Source: an uncultured Opitutales bacterium (GTDB lineage Bacteria; Verrucomicrobiota; Verrucomicrobiia; Opitutales; UBA9783). From it: a stretch of DNA of 19,851 nt. Shown piece after piece: positions 1 through 7,361 of the stretch. The stretch lies in contig CAKUXH010000006.1 of the NCBI GenBank assembly GCA_934700265.1, positions 1 through 19,851 on the forward strand, read 5' to 3'. Numbering within the stretch: position 1 is the stretch's first letter; the number at the start of each line of letters is the position of its first letter. Made by a program: the position numbers and the translations under genes. The notes beneath the pieces were generated by a model, which worked only from the letters and a program-made list of their open reading frames with translations, ran no database searches and was not told the DNA's origin.

Positions 1-2
1 AT

Positions 3-1577
3 GTAGAACCGCCTGAAGCAATTTGTAATTTAACTAAAGCAGTACAACTTATTAACAATGCTTGCCAGCAGGGGGAAAAAATCGCTATTTTAAGTGATTA
101 TGATGTTGATGGAATTACAAGCATGTCACTTATGTGGCATTGTTTTCACAATTTAGGATTTAATTTTACACCGTTTTTTCCTAATAGAGAAATAGAAGGC
201 TATGGACTAACCGAACGTGTTGTTGATCGAATTTTATCTACCCAAAAACACTTTGATTATTTTATAGCATGTGACTGTGGGACAAATTCAAATGAAGCTG
301 TAGAAAAATTAAAAGCTTGCGGAACTGAAGTTATTATTATAGATCACCACCAACACACCAGAGCAAACCTACCTGATGCTATTGTGATTAATCCTCACAT
401 TAATAAGCATTTACATAGTATATCCGCTCAAGAATTATGTTCCGTTGGGCTTGTTTTTAAATGGGTTCATGCTTGGTTAAAACTATTAAAAAAAGAAAAT
501 TACCCTCCAGCTATTAACCTAAAGATGCGACCTTTTTTAGATCTCGTAGCATTAGGAACGATTGCAGATGTAGTCCCCTTAAAACATGAAAACCGTCTTT
601 GGGTATTTTTTGGCTTAAATGAAATAATACATACTAAAATAACAGGCCTTCAACAATTGTTAATTGTTTCTGATTGTAACTTAAAATTTCCATTATCTGT
701 CGAAGATGTCTCATTTAAATTAGCGCCTAGAATCAATGCCAGTGGTCGCTTGGAAACTGCTGATATGACATTTAAAATGCTTACAACGACTGATAAATCT
801 ATTGGCCAACAGTTAGCTCATCAATTAAACAGTTTAAATCAAGAACGGCAAAATATTGAAAAACAAATTGTAAAAGAAGCAGAAGCAAAAATAAAAGCAG
901 ATCCACATCAATCAGCGTATGTCCTCTATAATCCTTTATGGCATATTGGTGTTGTTGGTATTGTGGCCGGACGTTTAACAAGAAAATATAATTGCCCTGT
1001 TTTTGTGTTAGGTGATCATGAAGGAAAAGCTAAAGGCTCTGGACGAAGTATTCCAGAAATCAATCTTGTAGAAATGTTTACAGAAGCCAATGCCCTTATC
1101 GATCAATGGGGAGGACATCCAGCAGCTGTTGGATTAACATTAAATCATCAAAATATAACTCAATTACAACAATTTTTTAGGACATATTTAAATAAAAAAT
1201 TCCCAAAATCACTTCCAGAGGCTACACTATCTATCGCTGCAGTTATAAATTTACAGCAAATTACTACACAATTTATAAATACATTGGATCAACTAGCCCC
1301 ATTTGGCCAGGGCAATGAAATGCCAATTTTTGTTATACAAAATGTAAAACTCAATTATCCTCCAGAAAAATTTGGCCGAAATGGAAATCACATTCGTTTT
1401 AAATTAGGTAACTATACCGTTATCGGTTGGAATATAAATCAAGAAGATTTCCCTGTAAATGCCTCTTTAGATCTTGCCATAAAATTCTCCTGGTCTTATT
1501 GGAAAAACGAACGTATTGTTCAGATCATACTTGTTGACTGGCATTTATCTGGTCAAAAAATTTATAAAAAATACTAA
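3..1577 (+). CDS. recJ: Single-stranded-DNA-specific exonuclease RecJ (5'-truncated by window edge)
   Basis: RecJ degrades single-stranded DNA 5' to 3' in recombination and mismatch/base-excision repair, in the cytoplasm. The frame is open from position 3, so the ATG at 123 is internal. The 40 codons before it carry the first DHH-family metal motif, SDYDVDG (visible residues 31-37). DCGT (about 91-94) and DHH (about 114-116, in IIIDHHQH) follow, and the DHHA1 glycine-rich motif GGHPAAVG begins near residue 370. A C-terminal OB-like region with the typical LAPFGQGN stretch comes last. There are 524 visible codons against roughly 570-580 for the family, so only the N-terminus is missing. The gene converges on the permease gene with a 12-base gap, and I see no terminator between them. 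Confidence 0.96.
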   Translation, partial: VEPPEAICNLTKAVQLINNACQQGEKIAILSDYDVDGITSMSLMWHCFHNLGFNFTPFFPNREIEGYGLTERVVDRILSTQKHFDYFIACDCGTNSNEAVEKLKACGTEVIIIDHHQHTRANLPDAIVINPHINKHLHSISAQELCSVGLVFKWVHAWLKLLKKENYPPAINLKMRPFLDLVALGTIADVVPLKHENRLWVFFGLNEIIHTKITGLQQLLIVSDCNLKFPLSVEDVSFKLAPRINASGRLETADMTFKMLTTTDKSIGQQLAHQLNSLNQERQNIEKQIVKEAEAKIKADPHQSAYVLYNPLWHIGVVGIVAGRLTRKYNCPVFVLGDHEGKAKGSGRSIPEINLVEMFTEANALIDQWGGHPAAVGLTLNHQNITQLQQFFRTYLNKKFPKSLPEATLSIAAVINLQQITTQFINTLDQLAPFGQGNEMPIFVIQNVKLNYPPEKFGRNGNHIRFKLGNYTVIGWNINQEDFPVNASLDLAIKFSWSYWKNERIVQIILVDWHLSGQKIYKKY

Positions 1578-1589
1578 CACTTTAAGGTA

Positions 1590-3284
1590 CTATACTTTGA
1601 ATATAGATCCAAAACTTTTACCTAAAAGAATTGAAGCACCGATAATAGTAACGGCCAAAAATGTCATAGCCCAAACACCTAAAGCACAAGATAAAAATGT
1701 TCCATTTCCCAACAAATTTAACAATTCATAAATAGACTTTGTTATAGGATAAAACGCTTGCTTTTGCGCCAAAATCAAAGAGTCTGATACTTCCAACATC
1801 GCTTGAGAAAATACCAATATCGCTCCCGCCATCAAATTGGCTGCAATAAGTGGTAATGTAATCTTTCGTATGGCCTTCAAAGAGGAACATCCTAAATTTT
1901 GAGCAGCTTCTTCATAAGTTTGTGAAATTTGTTGCAAACCTGCAACACTCGAACGTACCATCAATGGCAATTTTCTAATTGCATAAGATATGATTAATAA
2001 AATTGTTGGATTTTTTACAGGGTTTAAACAAGCAAAAACACGTCCCTCTTGTGCCATTGCAACAAAACCGAAAGCCATTACCAAACCTGGAACAGCCAAT
2101 GGCATCATAGAACAGGTATCCAATAATTGTCGACCAGGTAACTTTGTACGAACCACTACAAAAGCAATTCCTACCCCTAAAACTGCACTTACAATTGTTG
2201 CAAAAGATGCATAAATTAAACTGTTTTGAATAGATGGAATCGTTAAAGAATCACCTAAGGCAGCAATATAATTGTCCATTGTCCAAGAAGTTGGAAATAT
2301 GCTCTTATACCAATCAGAAGCTAAAGAAAATAAAATAACTGTAATATGCGGAGCCAAGGCCATTAACGTTACACCAGAAAACAACGAACAACAACCTAAA
2401 TTCCCCCAAAAATTCAGACGCTTAGTTGTTTGACTATGGGATGCTTTTGCAACTGTCGCATAGTTATTACGCTCAAACAATCCCTTCCCTAATAAATAAA
2501 ATGCTGCTGATAGTATAAACATCACGGCCACCAAGGCATAAGGAAATGGATTACCACCAATTTCTTTCAGGCCATTATAAATCTGAACAGAGGTCATACG
2601 ATTATAATTAAACATCAATGGAACACCTAACTCCGTAAATGCCCAAATAAAAACAATTGTACATCCAGCAAATACTCCTGGCCGAATCAACGGAAAAGTT
2701 ATCTTCCAGAACTTACGGAAACCTTTACAACCTAAATTTTCAGCAGCTTCCCCTAAAGCAGGATCAATATTAGCCAATGAAGCAACGATATTCAAATATA
2801 ATATAGGATATAAACTAAGTGCATTCATTGCTATAATACTTAACATTGGGTATGCTCCCAGCCAATCAAAAGGCTGATTAGCATTCATCCATCCCATTTT
2901 TATAAGAAAAGTATTTAAAGTCCCATAAGTACCTAGCAGCTGCAAAACTCCATTAGCCCCAACAAATGGAGGTAGCATAATCGGTAATAGCACTAAGCTT
3001 GAAAAGAAACGTTTACCCCAAAACTCATAGCCATTAAATATATAAGCTAAAGGAACCGCAATAAAAAGTCCAAGAATTGTAGAACCGATTCCCATTATAA
3101 AGGAGTTAATCAAACCTTCAACATAAACTGGATTTTTAAAAACTATTTTAATATAATCCAATGTAAAACCGTGATCACAATCGAAAAAGCCTCCACGAAT
3201 TATCTCCCAGATTGGCCAAATAAAAAAACAGCCAAAAAATAAAATTGATACAAAATAAACTGGAACAGCCAACCTTTTGGACAT
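1590..3284 (-). CDS. Two-domain ABC transporter permease, FbpB/ThiP type (iron or thiamine-like substrate)
   Basis: Inner-membrane permease of a binding-protein-dependent ABC importer, made of two fused copies of the BPD_transp_1 domain as in FbpB/AfuB (ferric iron) and ThiP (thiamine). The two halves each carry an EAA loop that docks the ATPase: EAAENLG at residues 179-185, followed by FPLI, and EEAAQNLG at 458-465, followed by LPLI. About twelve hydrophobic segments are spread over 564 residues, which is the usual length. The substrate cannot be told from sequence alone. No binding protein or ATPase gene adjoins it. The ATG at 3284 lacks an obvious Shine-Dalgarno sequence. A weak TTGCAT...TATATT promoter-like pair (minus strand, 3335 to 3305, 19-base spacer) lies upstream. 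The lipase terminator separates it from the gene upstream. Confidence 0.88.
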   Translation of the reverse strand: MSKRLAVPVYFVSILFFGCFFIWPIWEIIRGGFFDCDHGFTLDYIKIVFKNPVYVEGLINSFIMGIGSTILGLFIAVPLAYIFNGYEFWGKRFFSSLVLLPIMLPPFVGANGVLQLLGTYGTLNTFLIKMGWMNANQPFDWLGAYPMLSIIAMNALSLYPILYLNIVASLANIDPALGEAAENLGCKGFRKFWKITFPLIRPGVFAGCTIVFIWAFTELGVPLMFNYNRMTSVQIYNGLKEIGGNPFPYALVAVMFILSAAFYLLGKGLFERNNYATVAKASHSQTTKRLNFWGNLGCCSLFSGVTLMALAPHITVILFSLASDWYKSIFPTSWTMDNYIAALGDSLTIPSIQNSLIYASFATIVSAVLGVGIAFVVVRTKLPGRQLLDTCSMMPLAVPGLVMAFGFVAMAQEGRVFACLNPVKNPTILLIISYAIRKLPLMVRSSVAGLQQISQTYEEAAQNLGCSSLKAIRKITLPLIAANLMAGAILVFSQAMLEVSDSLILAQKQAFYPITKSIYELLNLLGNGTFLSCALGVWAMTFLAVTIIGASILLGKSFGSIFKV

Positions 3285-3350
3285 GACGCAATGTTTGTTG
3301 AGTTAATATAAAAGATACTTTTATTAAAAATGCAAACACTTATTGTATAA

Positions 3351-3381
3351 AATACAAAAAGGGATCAATAAAGATCCCTTT
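3351..3381 (-). terminator. Intrinsic terminator of the lipase gene
   Basis: On the minus strand, 21 bases past the lipase stop codon, AAAGGGATC (3381-3373) pairs perfectly with GATCCCTTT (3366-3358) around a 6-base loop, TTTATT. A TTGTATT tract follows. A 9-bp stem plus a T-rich tail is a standard rho-independent terminator, so the lipase is probably monocistronic and the downstream permease has its own promoter. Confidence 0.85.
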
Positions 3382-3401
3382 ATACATTAATTTTATAATT
3401 A

Positions 3402-5054
3402 TTATGCTTCCTCTTCGTCTGACTCATATCCAGCAAGAATAACAGCTGCATCTTCTACTAAAGCAGGATCAAACACTTGTTCTACGCTTTCCAAAAGACA
3501 CAACTTTTTGATTAAATTTCTATGATTTTCACCACGAATAAGACATGCCGTAAGGTCATACTCAGGTAACCGTGGATCAAACGAAGCACCATGATCTTCG
3601 TTATCAATTACGACAGCGTAAGGTTGTATCGCTTGCTGAGTTTCTTCCCCATGATTTACATAAGTCATAGACCGAATCAAACGTTTTTTCTTGGCATTTT
3701 CTATTGGCAAACATTCAACATTAGCAGTTATGCTTCCATAGTGATTTACACAGACAAAAAAGTAAATTCCATCCATTTCTTTTATCCCTTTAGCCCCTAT
3801 ACAACATACTTTAATTGCTCGATAGAAACATTCAAGATAACTATCTGTTTGTCGCTTTCTTATAGCTTCTGAATAAAATTTAGCCCAAGTAGACCAAAGT
3901 TTATCTACATTTGCTAGCATATCTTCCCTTTTGTTGTATTTAAGACCTTTCGCAAACAATTGCTTAACATCATCAATCGCTAAATGCCCAACAGGATGAT
4001 AACCAGTTTCTACCCCAGCAACAGCTCCAAATATAGTATTATATATCCATTTATTATAACGTTCACCTAAGCAAGCATATGTCACAATATCGAAAATACT
4101 GTTATGCCGGATGATATTATCACGCCCAATGATAGCATGCATAATATTTTTAGTATAAACATCGCCTACAGGATTAGGTCCAGATAAAGCATAAACGAAA
4201 AACCTTGGAGTTTCTATATTATTGAAAGTTTCTCCAAAAAAACGTTTACCTAAAGTGTTTACAATGTCCAAAGCCGCAGGTATTGCAATGCCTGCCCCTT
4301 GGCTATGCCCTGTAATAATAAAACGTGTTTTACTACGAAGATTTTCAGGAATCGTAGACCAGACATTTTCAATATCAGCTAGCACACTGTAACGTCCTGA
4401 CAAATATTTAGCCAAAAAACCCTTATGGAATACTGTATTTTCTATATTTTCTATTTGCGGATACCCTTCAAGCTCTCCTGAAGATGTAGGAAACTTCATT
4501 TTTTGGGCTGAAAAATTTGTCAACCAACTAGGCCCTAATATACCGTTCAACTTTTGGAATGATTTAGATTGAGAGCCTCGATATATAATCGCCACAACAG
4601 GTGGTCTTCCACGTTCTGGCGCTAAATAGGCAACAAACCCTTGAAAATCACTTTCCATAGAACCTGGGATAAGCAACCCTGCAATTCCACCAAGAGAAGT
4701 AGCTCCGTGCATACCAATAAATGGCTTATGTAAAAACCATGTATTCGTAAATGTTTCTCGCCTTAAACCATCAGAAGATAAACTTGAATGCGACATTCGA
4801 TTAGAACGATTTTTAATTAATCTATTCGGATGTAGAAAATCATGCTCATTATCACCTCTATTTGTTATGCGATAACTTCGTTTTATAAGCTGATGCAGAT
4901 CATCTACTAAATCTGAAGACATAAGTGGATTTATGCAGATTTGACCTGACTCATCTCTTTGAACCAAAGGTCCATTAATGTCTGGTGACGCTAATAGCAA
5001 GCCATGCATTAATGAAGCACTCACTATACTTAGATATTTTTTTGAATTATGCAT
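3402..5054 (-). CDS. Class 3 lipase-like alpha/beta hydrolase, probably exported
   Basis: Probable acyl-ester hydrolase of the Lipase_3 (fungal triacylglycerol lipase-like) fold. The nucleophile elbow is GHSQG at residues 249-253 (Ser251), after the hydrophobic strand RFIIT. An upstream AIIYRGSQ (155-162) matches the oxyanion-region RG motif of the family. FDIV (Asp322) and HPVGH (His353 or His357) supply the remaining triad in the expected order. The N-terminus has KK followed by a hydrophobic run to about residue 23, a weak signal-peptide-like segment. Roughly 110 residues before and 190 after the core match nothing I recognise, including an acidic tail ending YESDEEEA. It is transcribed divergently from the sigma-54-type operon. 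The start at 5054 has no clear Shine-Dalgarno. Substrate and location are unproven; a secreted virulence or nutrient-acquisition lipase is an inference. Confidence 0.8.
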   Translation of the reverse strand: MHNSKKYLSIVSASLMHGLLLASPDINGPLVQRDESGQICINPLMSSDLVDDLHQLIKRSYRITNRGDNEHDFLHPNRLIKNRSNRMSHSSLSSDGLRRETFTNTWFLHKPFIGMHGATSLGGIAGLLIPGSMESDFQGFVAYLAPERGRPPVVAIIYRGSQSKSFQKLNGILGPSWLTNFSAQKMKFPTSSGELEGYPQIENIENTVFHKGFLAKYLSGRYSVLADIENVWSTIPENLRSKTRFIITGHSQGAGIAIPAALDIVNTLGKRFFGETFNNIETPRFFVYALSGPNPVGDVYTKNIMHAIIGRDNIIRHNSIFDIVTYACLGERYNKWIYNTIFGAVAGVETGYHPVGHLAIDDVKQLFAKGLKYNKREDMLANVDKLWSTWAKFYSEAIRKRQTDSYLECFYRAIKVCCIGAKGIKEMDGIYFFVCVNHYGSITANVECLPIENAKKKRLIRSMTYVNHGEETQQAIQPYAVVIDNEDHGASFDPRLPEYDLTACLIRGENHRNLIKKLCLLESVEQVFDPALVEDAAVILAGYESDEEEA

Positions 5055-5089
5055 AGAGAATAAAAACGGATGAAATTAAAAAAACTTTA

Positions 5090-5121
5090 GGAAAATTTTT
5101 CCAAACATGGAAAATTTTTCC
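5090..5121. promoter_or_regulatory. Two direct copies of a palindromic 13-mer; candidate activator or repressor sites
   Basis: GGAAAATTTTTCC occurs at 5090-5102 and again, identically, at 5109-5121, with starts 19 bases apart (nearly two helical turns). Each copy is itself almost a perfect palindrome (GGAAAA/TTTTCC). They lie about 114-133 bp upstream of the start predicted for the distal sigma-54 promoter, a usual distance for NtrC-family enhancer sites. They also lie in the predicted leader of the divergent lipase gene. The binding protein is unknown. Confidence 0.55.
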
Positions 5122-5134
5122 AGACCAATGGTCT
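5122..5134. repeat. Perfect inverted repeat abutting the palindromic 13-mers
   Basis: AGACCA-A-TGGTCT is a 6+1+6 perfect inverted repeat directly adjoining the second GGAAAATTTTTCC copy. It may be a further protein-binding half-site pair. No T-tract follows on either strand, so a terminator is unlikely. Confidence 0.4.
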
Positions 5135-5177
5135 TAAGTTAAAAATATCTCTGTTGTTTTTATGCAATAAACATCGA

Positions 5178-5183
5178 ATTATA
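5178..5183 (-). promoter_or_regulatory. Candidate -10 element for the divergent lipase gene
   Basis: The minus strand reads TATAAT, a perfect sigma-70 -10 hexamer, preceded by GTG. The -35 region 17 bases upstream (around CCAAAA) is poor. Transcription from here would give a leader of about 115 bases before the lipase ATG at 5054, passing through the palindromic repeats. Confidence 0.35.
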
Positions 5184-5202
5184 CACGTTTTAAAAAACCT
5201 TT

Positions 5203-5218
5203 TGGCATTTTTCTTGCT
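5203..5218 (+). promoter_or_regulatory. Sigma-54 (-24/-12) promoter, distal copy
   Basis: TGGCATTTTTCTTGCT matches the sigma-54 consensus TGGCAC-N5-TTGCW at all but one specified base. It has the invariant GG (5204-5205) and GC (5216-5217) separated by exactly 10 bases. The predicted start is near 5229, giving a leader of about 56 bases to the ATG at 5285. It is repeated exactly 47 bases downstream. Confidence 0.75.
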
Positions 5219-5238
5219 TTGATTCACTTAAAACTATC

Positions 5239-5255
5239 ATGCCATATTATGGCAT
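5239..5255. repeat. Inverted repeat overlapping the proximal -24 element
   Basis: ATGCCAT-ATT-ATGGCAT is a 7-bp perfect inverted repeat with a 3-base centre. Its right arm contains the TGGCA of the proximal sigma-54 element. It could be an operator that blocks that promoter, or a chance result of repeating TGGCAT. Confidence 0.35.
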
Positions 5256-5265
5256 TTTTCTTGCT
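5250..5265 (+). promoter_or_regulatory. Sigma-54 (-24/-12) promoter, proximal copy
   Basis: A second, identical 16-mer TGGCATTTTTCTTGCT, with GG at 5251-5252 and GC at 5263-5264. Its predicted start (about 5276) is only about 9 bases before the ATG at 5285. A transcript from this copy would be nearly leaderless, while the distal copy gives a normal leader. Exact conservation of both conserved blocks and the spacer suggests function or recent duplication. Confidence 0.65.
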
Positions 5266-5284
5266 ACGTTAAGAGTAAACAAAT

Positions 5285-5644
5285 ATGAGTGCTGAAAATA
5301 AATCTGAAAAATTTTTAAAAGAACTATCTGAACTTGATCAGAAACTAAATAAAATACAGTCGTTTCTACAAGAAAGTAAAACGGGAAATATCAATGACAG
5401 TTATTTTACGAAAGAAAACATTCTATCGGCCATCAATTTACTGTCAGAAATCAACCCAGAAGAAAAAAATATGATTTATGCATTAAAAATGTTACTTCCT
5501 CTCACAGAAAAAAGTAACGAAGAATTAGAAGAAAAATCAAAAATTGCAGTTTCCCCTGTTTCAACAGACGCTTCGCAAGAAGATACTTATAATCAATGGA
5601 CGCCAAAATTAAAAAGCAAAATTCCAAATCATAGGATCATTTGA
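5285..5644 (+). CDS. Small acidic helical protein, first gene of the sigma-54-type operon; function unknown
   Basis: I do not recognise this 119-residue protein. Residues 1-35 are highly charged and heptad-like (SEKFLKELSELDQKLNKIQS), suggesting a coiled coil. Residues 45-75 look helical, and the tail (about 85-119) is polar and probably disordered. It has no signal peptide, membrane segment or cysteine. The gene lies directly downstream of both sigma-54-type promoters and ends two bases before the next start, so it should be co-transcribed with the two large paralogs. Its size and position would suit a dedicated secretion chaperone or partner protein, but no motif proves that. A weak AAGAG (5271-5275) precedes the ATG. 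Confidence 0.8.
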   Translation: MSAENKSEKFLKELSELDQKLNKIQSFLQESKTGNINDSYFTKENILSAINLLSEINPEEKNMIYALKMLLPLTEKSNEELEEKSKIAVSPVSTDASQEDTYNQWTPKLKSKIPNHRII

Positions 5645-5646
5645 CT

Positions 5647-7356
5647 ATGTCAACAACTTCTATTAACGGGCTTACATACATTTACCCAATCTCAAAAGAT
5701 TTTGGGGTAGAAAATAATACAATTTCTATTAACGAGCTTAAAAATCTGTTCGAAAGTTTTTTTAAAGGTGAAAACAGTAGATTTTTAGAGCTAAGAGATC
5801 TTTTAATCGAAAATTTAAATTCTATATTTAGTAAAAAAGATAATTCTAAAGTTACCCTTAAAGATACTTATGATCATATAAAGTTTTCCAGTTTTGTTTC
5901 TCAGTTTGCTGAGGACTGTGTAGAAGGTGTAAATGCATATAAATTCTATGGAAATCAAATCGTTTCTCAGATCAATAACTTAACTGACTATATTAAAAAA
6001 GCTAATGAATTGTTAGCAAAATGGGATACTTTAAAATGTTATGACAACCAAACTATTAGCGATCTAATTCATGCAGATGTTGTTGAATTAGAATGTTTGG
6101 TAAAATTTTGTTTAGATGTAGAAATAAAATTTTGTACACGATATGTTTATGACTTTGATGAGGATAATTGGAAAACAGTTGGAGACATTTATGTAAAAAC
6201 AGAACCCCCTATAAGTCACTTTCAAGTAGGAGATAAAGGAGATAATTATAGCAATCTTTCTGATCTACGTTCTATGCAAGTAAAGTGCGATCGTAGAGGA
6301 AATGGAGAGGCTAAAAAATTGGAATGTTACAATGAACTTAACCTATTAGATCGTTTAAAATATATTAAAGTTTATTACGACATAACTGGTGGAAAGACTG
6401 ACTATATATTTCCAAATGATAAAGTATTTGGATTACCTTGTGTAAAGGATGAAGACAAAACAAAATACATCTCAAATATTGAAAAATTTTATTTAGGATA
6501 TTTGATTGATCGGGATGGCCCTGTAAATGCCTTTGCAGGTTTTTTCGAAATGAAAGTTAAAGCTCTCGAAGCAACTATTAGCATTCAACAACAAGAATTA
6601 AAAGCTCTCAATGCTTATTTACGCTTTATTAACCGAGCTTTGGACCTGCTAAATGCTGGACAATCATCAGGTGATCAACGCATATGTGATGGAACTATTA
6701 TTGCAATGACCTACTTATGTGGACAGAAAATGTATAAACTGTTCACCGATAATTCCGGCAAAGAATTTTTGGTTATTCCTTCTGTCCTTGAGGCAAACAA
6801 ATTTTTCCTTGTAAGCAACGATGAAGCTGGAATGAATTTTCTAATCGGAAATAATGGTAACAATAGAGGAAACAGCAGTACGTGTTTATTGAAAACATTA
6901 TCTTCTGGCCTTATATTAGCAGGCTACTACATTACTACTGATAATAGTACTACTATTAAGATATCTGAAAACCCAAGCAAATATTATACTTCAGGAACTT
7001 TAAATGATACTTTCTATAAAACCCAAACACCTGCTATTTCAGGTACATTCACTCTTCCCGATGAAATAGATGTAAATATCATCGATCCAAAAAGTGCATA
7101 TAAATATTCGACTGCTTATGAAAAATGGAATAACCCTACTGCAGAAAATGGTAATTTAGGCTGGAAAGCAGTTATCGAATCCTGGAATAGCACATTCCAA
7201 ACCAAAATAACTTACATCAATACAGCGCTCCAAAGTGTTCAAACCGATATTAAAACATTGCGAGATACAATAAATACTTTCGAAAGTCTCACAAAAACAT
7301 TAAGATCACGCACACATGATGCTGCTATAAACATTATTAACAAACTTACTTTATAA
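5647..7356 (+). CDS. Large uncharacterised protein, paralog 1 of a tandem pair; candidate secreted effector
   Basis: Not a family I can name. I start it at the ATG at 5647 (569 residues), not the in-frame TTG at 5641, because the protein then begins MSTTS, matching MSTSP of its downstream paralog. It has no signal peptide or transmembrane helix, and its N-terminus is Ser/Thr/Asn-rich as in many type III substrates. Blocks shared with the paralog include YKFYGNQI...DYI (about 105-125), LLDRLKYI, KFYLGYLIDRDGP near 280, ALNAYLRFIN...DLLN near 325, TYLCGQKMYKL...FVIPSV-like near 355-385, and the C-terminal LRSRTHDAAINI. Predicted helices flank a Gly/Asn/Ser-rich section. The sigma-54-type promoter and the small upstream gene fit a type III effector or translocator, possibly like the chlamydial DUF582 (Effector_1) proteins. 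That comparison is from memory and untested. Confidence 0.8.
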   Translation: MSTTSINGLTYIYPISKDFGVENNTISINELKNLFESFFKGENSRFLELRDLLIENLNSIFSKKDNSKVTLKDTYDHIKFSSFVSQFAEDCVEGVNAYKFYGNQIVSQINNLTDYIKKANELLAKWDTLKCYDNQTISDLIHADVVELECLVKFCLDVEIKFCTRYVYDFDEDNWKTVGDIYVKTEPPISHFQVGDKGDNYSNLSDLRSMQVKCDRRGNGEAKKLECYNELNLLDRLKYIKVYYDITGGKTDYIFPNDKVFGLPCVKDEDKTKYISNIEKFYLGYLIDRDGPVNAFAGFFEMKVKALEATISIQQQELKALNAYLRFINRALDLLNAGQSSGDQRICDGTIIAMTYLCGQKMYKLFTDNSGKEFLVIPSVLEANKFFLVSNDEAGMNFLIGNNGNNRGNSSTCLLKTLSSGLILAGYYITTDNSTTIKISENPSKYYTSGTLNDTFYKTQTPAISGTFTLPDEIDVNIIDPKSAYKYSTAYEKWNNPTAENGNLGWKAVIESWNSTFQTKITYINTALQSVQTDIKTLRDTINTFESLTKTLRSRTHDAAINIINKLTL

Positions 7357-7361
7357 AAATT

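Noticed and set aside
123..125. ATG as the start of recJ
   Set aside because: The upstream in-frame codons encode the conserved DYDVDG metal motif, so the gene continues beyond the left edge.
3591..3872. Plus-strand 93-codon open frame inside the lipase gene
   Set aside because: Antisense to a supported gene, no ribosome-binding site, no recognisable domain.
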